This document shows, one piece after another, positions 7,887-14,493 of a stretch of 29,137 nucleotides of DNA. A program made the translations under genes and the position numbers. This DNA is from Desulfarculales bacterium UBA702 (GTDB lineage Bacteria > Desulfobacterota > Syntrophobacteria > Syntrophobacterales > Syntrophobacteraceae), in contig DBMI01000023.1 in assembly GCA_002298165.1 (NCBI GenBank), positions 1 to 29,137 of the forward strand. Reading direction: 5' to 3'. Every line of letters starts with the position of its first letter. Within the stretch, counting starts at the first letter, position 1. The notes beneath the pieces are model-generated. The model saw nothing but the letters and a program-made list of their open reading frames with translations. It had not been told where the DNA came from and made no database searches.

Positions 7887-8420
7887 CTAAGCTTTAAAGC
7901 GCTTTCTCAATGCGACAAAAACGATCATTCCGGAACCGACGAGGAGCATTGTGGCCGGTTCGGGAACAGTAGTGCGGATGCCTTCGCCGACTGTTGCGAA
8001 AATGTCTATATGTGAAAGTCCTTTGGGTGGCCCTGTCATACTCCACGCATCTGGAACATCAACATCTGTGCTGCCGACATACCAAATCAGAGCGCCTGCA
8101 CTCCCTGCAGCATACTTCGCCAGAATGTACCAAGCGTCAGCATTGGGGAGTGGACCGACAGAGCCAGGTTGGAGTCCAGTGAAATTATCACTCCGCACCA
8201 GTGTCTCGTTTCCAAACAGTTCACTCTGACCATGGCCCAAAGTAATCAGCTTGTTTATCCATATGATCTCGTTTGCCGGGTTGGATGGATGATTTGGTGT
8301 TATCCGTCCGACAAAGTAGGGGTCGTCGAAGGAGAGATTCAATGTAGCCCCGGCATTGGCAACAGCCATCCCCAGCCCTAAAGCCAAAAATATGAAACCG
8401 ATGAAAAATCCCTTCTTCAT
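7887..8420 (-). CDS. PEP-CTERM sorting domain protein
   Basis: This 177-aa protein has an N-terminal signal peptide (KKGFFIGFIFLALGLGMAVA, likely cut near ANAG). It has a C-terminal PEP-CTERM signal: VPEPATMLLVGSG at residues 152-164, a short hydrophobic helix and the basic tail RKRFKA. Proteins of this class are cut and sorted by an exosortase during export, often linked to exopolysaccharide or biofilm formation. The central region (about 25-150) has no domain I recognise. No exosortase gene lies in the window, so processing must depend on one elsewhere. A GAGGTGA site precedes the ATG, and a sigma-54-like promoter lies about 145 bases upstream. Confidence 0.9.
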   Translation of the reverse strand: MKKGFFIGFIFLALGLGMAVANAGATLNLSFDDPYFVGRITPNHPSNPANEIIWINKLITLGHGQSELFGNETLVRSDNFTGLQPGSVGPLPNADAWYILAKYAAGSAGALIWYVGSTDVDVPDAWSMTGPPKGLSHIDIFATVGEGIRTTVPEPATMLLVGSGMIVFVALRKRFKA

Positions 8421-8565
8421 GTGCTCACCTCATTTTAATGTAATCAAAAAGCGCGAGATCCTGGTTCGATAGCGATGTTATGATCAGCCCATACTTCCAC
8501 CGGTTTGCCCAGAGACAGTATCGGCTCTACACTGTGTTGCAGGCTCTTGGCTTGATTTTACATAC

Positions 8566-8580
8566 GCAAATCAGGCACCA
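8566..8580 (-). promoter_or_regulatory. Sigma-54-like promoter for the PEP-CTERM gene
   Basis: Read on the minus strand, TTGGTGCCTGATTTGCGT has the invariant GG (-24) and GC (-12) dinucleotides exactly 12 bases apart, with TTTGC at the -12 element. The -24 element, TGGTGC, matches TGGCAC at four of six positions. It lies about 145 bases before the PEP-CTERM start codon. Regulation of PEP-CTERM genes by RpoN with PrsK/PrsR is known in other bacteria, which makes the match more credible. Confidence 0.55.
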
Positions 8581-8766
8581 AATGCGTATCTAATTGAATA
8601 CACTTCAATTTCCTGCATTGCGCTCATGAAATTGGCTTTTGAATTTGCAAATTATTCCGGCTCCCGTTTATTTTTTTCGCCGCTACCCCTTAGAGGAGCT
8701 GCGCTATTCAACTGCATAATGATATCGGCATATTTTGTTTAAAACTTAATTCATGTAATGGTCGCG

Positions 8767-8795
8767 TTGACAGCCCTGTCGAAGAATCGTATTCT
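8767..8795 (+). promoter_or_regulatory. Sigma-70 promoter overlapped by inverted repeats
   Basis: A perfect -35 box TTGACA (8767-8772) is followed after 17 bases by TATTCT (8790-8795). The -10 box sits inside an alternating inverted repeat: AAGAAT (8782-8787), ATTCTT (8791-8796), AAGAAT (8799-8804). A protein binding the palindrome would block RNA polymerase, so this looks like a repressible promoter for the gene at 8912. The leader would be about 110 bases. Confidence 0.6.
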
Positions 8796-8911
8796 TTTAA
8801 GAATTCGCGTACTCGATGGCTTCTCGGACCTTTTGAAAATCTGGGGGATCTTTGTCAACTTCATTCGAGATGAGTCAAGCGGCGGGGATAGGACATAGAA
8901 GGGGGATCGCA

Positions 8912-9343
8912 ATGGAAGAACGCAAAAAGCGCATTATCAAAGCTAATAAAGCATTCTGCAAGGCCACGGAAGAAAACGGAATAGACATCTGCTCATGGGA
9001 AGATATGCCGGGCTACAAGAGTTTCCTCAGCAATGAGATCACGGAAGATCAGCTATCCGAACAGGCAAAGCACGAAATTTCCGAGATCGCCAAGACCTTC
9101 TCCAAGTACACGATTGTCGAAAAAGAGCAGACTCTCGAGGAAAAAGAGGCAGCGTTGCGAAAAAGAGCCAGAGATGCTACCCAGATCTACAAAAAAGCTT
9201 GCGCCGATTCGGGCAAGAGCAATTGTTTTTTCAGGGATTTCAGCTCCTGGCAGGATTTCGTCGAGGGCCGAATTGGTGAGGACACTCTTTACGAAAAGGC
9301 CATTGAAGAGGTCCGGCAACTTTTAGCAAATTCCGAGAATTGA
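8912..9343 (+). CDS. Hypothetical protein with two tandem homologous modules
   Basis: I chose the ATG at 8912 because a GGGGGAT site precedes it; an upstream start at 8852 is possible but lacks a good ribosome site. The 143-aa, charged, soluble protein has no signal peptide or membrane segment. Residues 11-64 and 88-141 align without a gap over about 54 positions. Shared positions include KA-x4-G-x3-C, a downstream D, F, and I-x-ED-x-L-x-E-x-A-x2-E. A Glu/Lys-rich linker of about 20 residues (EKEQTLEEKEAALRKRAR) joins the modules. I do not recognise the family. The duplication suggests a two-site binding protein or an intramolecular dimer. It has its own promoter with an operator-like palindrome and no operon partners. 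Confidence 0.75.
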   Translation: MEERKKRIIKANKAFCKATEENGIDICSWEDMPGYKSFLSNEITEDQLSEQAKHEISEIAKTFSKYTIVEKEQTLEEKEAALRKRARDATQIYKKACADSGKSNCFFRDFSSWQDFVEGRIGEDTLYEKAIEEVRQLLANSEN

Positions 9344-9395
9344 GTTTTACATGGGTTGAGAGCCTCTGGCGTCGAATCCTATTTTGCAAATCCGT

Positions 9396-9433
9396 TCTAA
9401 AGACGCCGGATTCCCGCCAGAAGCATGCGGGAA
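9396..9433. repeat. dRS3-like palindromic repeat, copy A
   Basis: ATTCCCGC and GCGGGAA arms flank a 9-nt centre. The 38-base unit matches 22052-22089 at 36 positions. The pattern ATTCCC-n-GGGAAT resembles the dRS3 repeats of Neisseria and similar intergenic repeats widespread in proteobacteria. Confidence 0.75.
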
Positions 9434-9460
9434 CAGCAACTTTGTTCGATACACTCATTG

Positions 9461-9546
9461 TTATGACGTGGTCTCCTGGCCGCGCCATTCCCTCGACCGA
9501 AGGTCTCCAATTATTTCGAACCGGTGGAGAACTTCGGTCGGCGCGG
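9461..9546. repeat. GTGGTCTCCTGG motif joined to dispersed palindrome, copy 2
   Basis: Bases 9461-9479 match 28961-28979 at 18 of 19 positions. Directly downstream lies the second copy of the palindrome seen at 1-62: arms at 9494-9508 and 9526-9540 with one mismatch. An outer CGCGCC/GGCGCG pair at 9481-9486 and 9540-9545 extends it. The convergent intergenic region 9344-9593 is thus filled by repeats and holds no gene. Confidence 0.75.
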
Positions 9547-9593
9547 AAAGAATTGCTTCATTGCCGATGCCTTCAGTTCCAAGCCCGCCGGGT

Positions 9594-10091
9594 TCAGCCA
9601 TCGAGAGGAATGCGTTTCAGGAGTCTGGCGCCGATTTCGCGCAGGTCAGGGTCGGAAAGTTCTTTTAGAAGCTGTTGTTCTTCCGGGGTGAGCTTTCTAA
9701 CCGGTGTCTTTGCTTTCCGCCGGACACCCGCCTTTTTTGCTTTTATTTTTTCGAGGCTTTTGTAAGCCGGGTTTAAAACCGGTGCCGATTCAGGTATTTC
9801 GCAGACCCGGATCACGATCTCCTCTACCATTTTTTCAGCCCGCTTCCCGTTTATTTTTTCCGCCAGGATTTCTTTGTACTGCTCCAGGTGGTGCTTCCAA
9901 ACCGAATCGTGGGCCGCGATCACCAGGATCTTTTTTTTGAGTGATTTGGGGCGGGTATAGCGGGCAACCTGCTCCCCTACCAGCTCACTCCAGTCCCCTA
10001 TGGGATTTGCGGAAAAAGCGGGCCGGCTTGCCAGAAAATCCTTGAGCATCGGGCCGACCGGTACGGCCTGTTCCGAAGCCCGCTTCTTCAA
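9594..10091 (-). CDS. DUF721 (DciA-like) protein
   Basis: This 165-aa protein has a DUF721 domain at about residues 13-95: IGDWSELVGEQVARYTRPKS, then LVIAAHDSVWKHHLEQYKEI. DUF721 includes DciA, the replicative-helicase loader or operator of many bacteria that lack DnaC. The C-terminal 50 residues are Lys-rich and end in a helical segment (LTPEEQQLLKELSDPDLREI), common in deltaproteobacterial members. The start is a TTG that overlaps the upstream stop (TTGA) and is preceded by a strong AGGAGGG site, so it is probably translationally coupled to the membrane-protein gene. The family is clear; a helicase-loading role here is inference. Confidence 0.8.
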   Translation of the reverse strand: MKKRASEQAVPVGPMLKDFLASRPAFSANPIGDWSELVGEQVARYTRPKSLKKKILVIAAHDSVWKHHLEQYKEILAEKINGKRAEKMVEEIVIRVCEIPESAPVLNPAYKSLEKIKAKKAGVRRKAKTPVRKLTPEEQQLLKELSDPDLREIGARLLKRIPLDG

Positions 10092-11206
10092 GTTTGCCCT
10101 CCTGGTTTCTTCTCCAGGTGAATGGTCCTCTCGATACGCTTGAGCACAGTTTGCAAATCGCTGAACTGACGCTGAAGGGATTCAAGAATTATCAGCGTAT
10201 CGTTGCTCTGGAAGGGTAGCTTTGATAGAAGCCTGTCGAAGATCAACGCATCGAGATTTGAGAGATAGAGTTCTTCGAATCGCCGGAGGAATCCTGCCGC
10301 CAGTTTGAAGAAAATCACGAGCCCTGCCGCCTGCACCAGCGGGAGGAGCGCGTTTGGGATTGTCTGGAAGGAATCGAGCAATTCCTTCTGCCCGGTTGAC
10401 GCGCTTTGCATTTGCACGAGAGGCATTTGCAGGACAAGAAACCAAGCTGTCTGCGCAAGCGCCAGAACGGGAACGATCCAGAAAATCCAGCCGTAAGGGC
10501 TCCAGGAGCTATTCAGGATCTGCCAGTCGGCATCGACTATCCTTCGCTCCTTTTCAAGCAGTTCCTCCGATGAGATGCTTTTCTGAAATCCGGACAGCAT
10601 CATTCGCAGCCGCCAGAACGGGTGGAACAAGAAGCTGAACCGGAAATGCCGGATTTCATCGAGCAGTACCTGCCTCGGGAAAAAAGCGACGGGGGTGGTT
10701 GAAGTACTGTACTCGGCCTTGACTTGGCCGGGGGCCTTTATCCTTTTTTCCACAAGGTCCTGGAGCAGGAATTTCCCTATGTATTGAAAAATAAGCCATA
10801 GTAATCTGCTGACCAGGAAATAGGAGGCGGCCCGCAAGAGAAACTGCATTACTTTGCCAAGGGCTCTGGGATCTGATTGCGATTGGGGTGGGGGGGTGTA
10901 GGGTGCTGGAATTTCCCTTTCGGTATATCCCTGCTTCTTTGCTCCAGGCGTGGTTTCCTTTTTGAGACCCGCGTCGAGGCTCGGTTCACCCCCGGCAAGC
11001 CTTCCTTTGCTCAAATCCGGCGCGGGTGGAGCCATGAGGATCCCCTGCAGACCGGTCCAGAACCTTAGTGTCTTAACGTCCTTAAGCTGAGGACTGGCCG
11101 GCGTCGAATCCCCCCACATAAAATAAGATGCGCCCAGACATAAGATGAAGAGTGTTAACCATAAAAGCCTCTGGACGGCTTCGTATCGCCTCAGTCCGTA
11201 TTCCAT
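10088..11206 (-). CDS. Multi-pass membrane protein, possibly MotA/TolQ/ExbB-like
   Basis: This 372-aa protein has four likely membrane segments (about residues 13-31, 118-148, 236-262 and 282-310). A Pro/Gly-rich segment separates the first two. The last membrane segment runs into a long amphipathic helix (FLRRFEELYLSNLDALIFDR), and a coiled coil ends the protein. Two closely spaced membrane helices followed by a charged helix recall the MotA/TolQ/ExbB proton-channel fold, but I do not see that family's glycine-rich signature, so the assignment is tentative. It overlaps the DUF721 gene by four bases. An AT-rich TATAAAAT lies about 45 bases upstream of the ATG, without a good -35 box. Confidence 0.6.
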   Translation of the reverse strand: MEYGLRRYEAVQRLLWLTLFILCLGASYFMWGDSTPASPQLKDVKTLRFWTGLQGILMAPPAPDLSKGRLAGGEPSLDAGLKKETTPGAKKQGYTEREIPAPYTPPPQSQSDPRALGKVMQFLLRAASYFLVSRLLWLIFQYIGKFLLQDLVEKRIKAPGQVKAEYSTSTTPVAFFPRQVLLDEIRHFRFSFLFHPFWRLRMMLSGFQKSISSEELLEKERRIVDADWQILNSSWSPYGWIFWIVPVLALAQTAWFLVLQMPLVQMQSASTGQKELLDSFQTIPNALLPLVQAAGLVIFFKLAAGFLRRFEELYLSNLDALIFDRLLSKLPFQSNDTLIILESLQRQFSDLQTVLKRIERTIHLEKKPGGQT

Positions 11207-11305
11207 TGAATTCCCCGTGAGATGTTGTGCGGAATGAATTTTATACCCGATTCGATGCTTTTTATCAGAATCCGTGCAAGATGGAAATTTAAACCGTTCC
11301 GAGCT

Positions 11306-12400
11306 TTAACCCTGGCCCGGTCCAACTTTCATTTTGCTTTCAACCGCTATATCGAGCATAGCGGAAAGCCCGCCGCGCTCCTCGGGCGAAAACCCGAGGG
11401 CTTCGCGCCAGATATCTTCTCCCTCCATGCACAGGTACAAACAAAGCGAAGGGTCCACCTTACGAATTATTTCGCTCATGAAACTGTAGAGTTCGACCCG
11501 GATATCCCGGAAATAGCGCATTTTGCCGTCGAGCCCCTTGATAAACTCTCCATATGGTATTCGGCTCCGGGGGTGGCGCTCCCGAATTTTCTGCTTTAAT
11601 CCGGGCATGAAGCGGAAAGCGCCGAGGCTTATCCATACTATGCGGGCTGGATCCACCGCATCGAATAGCCTGCCGAGGATTTCGGCATAGCCGGTGCGCC
11701 AGTTGGGGTATTCGAGCAGGGGATCGAAATGAAACGCCAGAAAGTACCCAAGGTCGGCGCATCGGCGAGCGGCTGCCAGGCGCTCTTCCAGGGTGGCGCT
11801 TTTGGGTTCTTCGCTTCTTTGCACCTGTTCGGAATTGAGCGACCAGGCCGTGATTGCGCGGCCATTGTGGTCAAGACCGACAAGGTTTTCTATAAAGTTG
11901 GTCTTTGTTTTCAACTCCAGGACCGCATTTTTGGTCCGCGCAAAGAATGGCACAAGGACTTTCGATAAACCGGTGAGAGGGTCGAGCAGCAGTGAGTCGG
12001 TGAACTCACCTGTTCCGATGCGGTGAAGCCTGTCGGGATTTTGCTCCAGTTCGGTGGACAGTTCTTCGAGTATCTCGCCGGTATTGCCGAAAAGCCTCAG
12101 ATTGGGCTGGTTGAGGTATGCCTGAAGAATGCAGTAGGTGCAATCAAGTGTGCACTGAGTGCCGAAGTGTAGAATACGGTATCCGCAGCAATAGTAGTTC
12201 TGGGTTCCGGGGCAGGATTTAAGGAGTCTGCCTCGAAAACGGACAACCTCCAGAATGTTTGGATCGCGGCGGACAGAGTCACGGACCCGCTCGACGATCT
12301 CGAACCTGGCGGAAGGCAGATTTGCCCTCAGGGTCTCAACCAGTCCGGAATTCGAGACATCCGATTCTATGATTACCCTGGAAGGCTTTATGGGATTCAC
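11306..12400 (-). CDS. SPL-family radical SAM protein (spore photoproduct lyase-like)
   Basis: This 364-aa protein carries the radical SAM cluster motif CTLDCTYC (CxxxCxxC), preceded by CCGYRILHFGTQ. Downstream it has TGEFTDSLLLDPLTGLS and LELKTKTNFIENLV, all typical of the spore photoproduct lyase (SPL, COG1533) group. True SPL repairs the UV thymine dimer of spore DNA in Firmicutes. Here there is no sign of sporulation, so the substrate is probably different or this is a general DNA or nucleotide repair enzyme. The start is GTG, overlapping the stop of the ParB-like gene (GTGA, 12397-12400), with GGAAGAG upstream. Tight coupling to the ParB-like gene suggests a shared function. Confidence 0.85.
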   Translation of the reverse strand: MNPIKPSRVIIESDVSNSGLVETLRANLPSARFEIVERVRDSVRRDPNILEVVRFRGRLLKSCPGTQNYYCCGYRILHFGTQCTLDCTYCILQAYLNQPNLRLFGNTGEILEELSTELEQNPDRLHRIGTGEFTDSLLLDPLTGLSKVLVPFFARTKNAVLELKTKTNFIENLVGLDHNGRAITAWSLNSEQVQRSEEPKSATLEERLAAARRCADLGYFLAFHFDPLLEYPNWRTGYAEILGRLFDAVDPARIVWISLGAFRFMPGLKQKIRERHPRSRIPYGEFIKGLDGKMRYFRDIRVELYSFMSEIIRKVDPSLCLYLCMEGEDIWREALGFSPEERGGLSAMLDIAVESKMKVGPGQG

Positions 12401-13365
12401 TGGGAACGCTCTTCCAGATCCGGATCGAAAATCCGGTCAAGTATACTTTTGTCTGCCACGACGACCGCTGCCGCAACGGCTTCCCGAAGTCCGCCCGGAC
12501 CGGAGAAGTGCAGCTCCATTTTCCACCCGTTTCCCTCAAACGCCTGAGGAGGGACTATCCTGACGGATTGGGGTAAACGAAGCGATTGGACATCGAGCAT
12601 AAATTTACGCTCCCGCTCAATCAGCCTGGGATAGCGCATCCGGGAGAGCAAGTCCCGCAAGCTTTGGGTTTTCACACGTGAGTTTTTATTCCTATCGGAA
12701 ACAATTTCCCGGAAATTAGAGTCGTTTAGCAGGTCCAGCCTCGGCATGTCCTCCCGAATCGATATCTCCTCGACACGCTCGATAATCTCGACCTGTATGC
12801 TTGCGCTGCACCGCAGCAGCTTCAAAATATCCGAAATTATGATCGCGCTTTCATAGTCCCAGCCGGAAAGTTCGACCGCCGCACGATCCGAAATTTCGCC
12901 CGATCCAAGTATTTCAAGGATTGCCGGCCAACGAGAAAGGCGCGCCCATTTTTCGAGTAAGCCTTTGCGGCTGCCGATTCCGAGAGCAGCCAGGAAGGCG
13001 CCAGGTGCCTCTTCTCCATTGTAGAGTTCAAGCAGAATCGCCGCGGTCCGCGCCTTCTCCGCGGGATTAAGTTCGCCCTCGAAAAGCTTCTTTTCGATCC
13101 TGCGCTCCCAGATTGCGCGCTGCGAAGCAGTGCCGGCGAAAATTAAACAGGAGGCTTCCCGGATGCCCTTTTCGCGTGCCCAGGTCAGCCTTTTAAAGCC
13201 GTCGATTATGGAGTATTTTCCGCCTTTTTCCCAAACCCACGGTGGATCTATGGTCCCCAACCGTTCAAGCGATGCGTGCAGGCGGGCATTGTCCCCGAAA
13301 TTGCATATCTCGAAACAGCGGTCTTCCCAATCAATATCACTCAGACAGATTCGGTCAAAATTCAT
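12397..13365 (-). CDS. ParB-like (ParB/Srx N-terminal domain) protein
   Basis: Residues 4-80 of this 322-aa protein match the ParB N-terminal domain: SLERLGTIDPPWVWEKGG, then YSIIDGFKRLTWAREKG, where DGFKR replaces the GERR motif of chromosomal ParB. The segment GELNPAEKARTAAIL follows, as in ParB, then a helical region (about 125-180) that may be a degenerate helix-turn-helix. The C-terminal third is predicted beta/alpha (SVRIVPPQAF, MELHFSGPGG). ParB domains bind CTP in segregation proteins. No parA or parS context exists here, so chromosome partitioning is unlikely. It starts seven bases after the purC stop and overlaps the radical SAM gene. Confidence 0.75.
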   Translation of the reverse strand: MNFDRICLSDIDWEDRCFEICNFGDNARLHASLERLGTIDPPWVWEKGGKYSIIDGFKRLTWAREKGIREASCLIFAGTASQRAIWERRIEKKLFEGELNPAEKARTAAILLELYNGEEAPGAFLAALGIGSRKGLLEKWARLSRWPAILEILGSGEISDRAAVELSGWDYESAIIISDILKLLRCSASIQVEIIERVEEISIREDMPRLDLLNDSNFREIVSDRNKNSRVKTQSLRDLLSRMRYPRLIERERKFMLDVQSLRLPQSVRIVPPQAFEGNGWKMELHFSGPGGLREAVAAAVVVADKSILDRIFDPDLEERSQ

Positions 13366-13371
13366 TGTATC

Positions 13372-14265
13372 TCAGATCTCCACTCCAGCCAGCCTCTTCA
13401 GGGCTTCGAGGTAGCGAGAGCGTGTATTTACAATTACATCCTCCGGCAAACTAGGCGCCGGGTCGGTCTTTTTCCAGCCGCTCGATTTGAGGTAGTCGCG
13501 CAGGAATTGCTTGTCGAAACTCTCGGGACTGGTTCCCGGACGGTACCGGTCTGCGGGCCAGAACCTGCTTGAATCGGGCGTCAGCACTTCGTCAATCAGC
13601 AGAAGGTTACCATCGGCCAGACCAAATTCGAACTTCGTATCGGCAAGAATTATCCCGCGCCCGGCCGCATACTCGGCACCTTTTTCATAGAGCTCTATTG
13701 CAACGGAGCGGACTTTTTCGGCCAACTCGCGCCCGATTATCGCGGCCATTTTGTCAAACGGGATATTCTCATCGTGCTCCCCCTGCTCCGCCTTTGTCGA
13801 AGGAGTGAAAATCGTCTCCGGCAGTTTTTGGGCCTCGATAAGACTGCCGGGAAGCCTGATCCCGCAGACGGTCCCGGCCTTTGTATATTCCTCCCATCCC
13901 GACCCCGCCAGATAACCTCTAACGATGCATTCCACCGGCAGCACGCGAGCTTTTTTGACCCACATCGTGCGGCCCGCGAGTTCGGATTCGTAGCGGCGGG
14001 CAGCTTCCGGGAACTTTCCGGCATCGGTCCCAAGCAGGTGATTTTCGATCACATCCTCAAGGTGGCCCAACCAGAATTCGGACATCCTGGTAAGTATCTT
14101 TCCCTTTTCGGGAATCGGATCCGGCATTATCACATCAAATGCTGAGATACGGTCGGTTGCTACTATCAAAAGAGAGTCGCCAAGGTCGTATATGTCCCTC
14201 ACCTTTCCGCGAGACGCCAGTTTAAGTCCCGGAAGGTTCGTTTCCATAAGGGCTTTTTGAGCCAT
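13372..14265 (-). CDS. purC: Phosphoribosylaminoimidazole-succinocarboxamide synthase (SAICAR synthetase)
   Basis: This enzyme joins CAIR and aspartate with ATP to make SAICAR in de novo purine synthesis, in the cytosol. I chose the ATG at 14265 because a GGAGG site precedes it; an ATG 30 bases upstream lacks one. The 297-aa protein shows the family landmarks LASRGKVRDIYDLGDSLLIV, ATDRISAFDVIMPDPIPEKG, VECIVRGYLAGSGWEEY, ILADTKFEFG and LIDEVLTPDSSRFWPADRY. Its length and motifs match the longer, yeast/deltaproteobacterial PurC type. It heads an operon with the ParB-like and radical SAM genes (6-bp gap, then a 4-bp overlap), which is an unusual setting for purC. Confidence 0.97.
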   Translation of the reverse strand: MAQKALMETNLPGLKLASRGKVRDIYDLGDSLLIVATDRISAFDVIMPDPIPEKGKILTRMSEFWLGHLEDVIENHLLGTDAGKFPEAARRYESELAGRTMWVKKARVLPVECIVRGYLAGSGWEEYTKAGTVCGIRLPGSLIEAQKLPETIFTPSTKAEQGEHDENIPFDKMAAIIGRELAEKVRSVAIELYEKGAEYAAGRGIILADTKFEFGLADGNLLLIDEVLTPDSSRFWPADRYRPGTSPESFDKQFLRDYLKSSGWKKTDPAPSLPEDVIVNTRSRYLEALKRLAGVEI

Positions 14266-14348
14266 TTTGCCTCCGTTCTGAAAAGTGAGATGCACGGTTT
14301 GATCGGTCCGCGAGGCCGTCGAATCGAGATTGACCGGCCATGGGCCAT

Positions 14349-14377
14349 TTGTTATCCTGTTTTGAGTTGGATATCAA
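14349..14377 (-). promoter_or_regulatory. Possible sigma-70 promoter for purC
   Basis: On the minus strand TTGATA (14377-14372) is followed after 17 bases by TAACAA (14354-14349). The -35 box is good and the -10 box weak. It lies about 85 bases before the purC start codon in the divergent purC/tilS spacer. Confidence 0.3.
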
Positions 14378-14493
14378 TAACTTCCCATCCGGCTTCTTTT
14401 TAGAGAGTCCGGCGGGCTGAACGGTTTGGTCCGATAATAATCCATTACCGAACGATTTTGAATGGCCGGCCCACTTCCGGCTGACATCAAACA

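Noticed and set aside
1..9546. CRISPR array suggested by repeated hairpins at 1-88 and 9461-9546
   Set aside because: The copies are about 9.4 kb apart with no regular spacers and no cas genes. They are dispersed palindromic elements.
12397..13365. Chromosome-partitioning ParB with a nearby origin
   Set aside because: No parA, no parS-like palindrome and no origin genes are present. The N-terminal motif also differs from chromosomal ParB.
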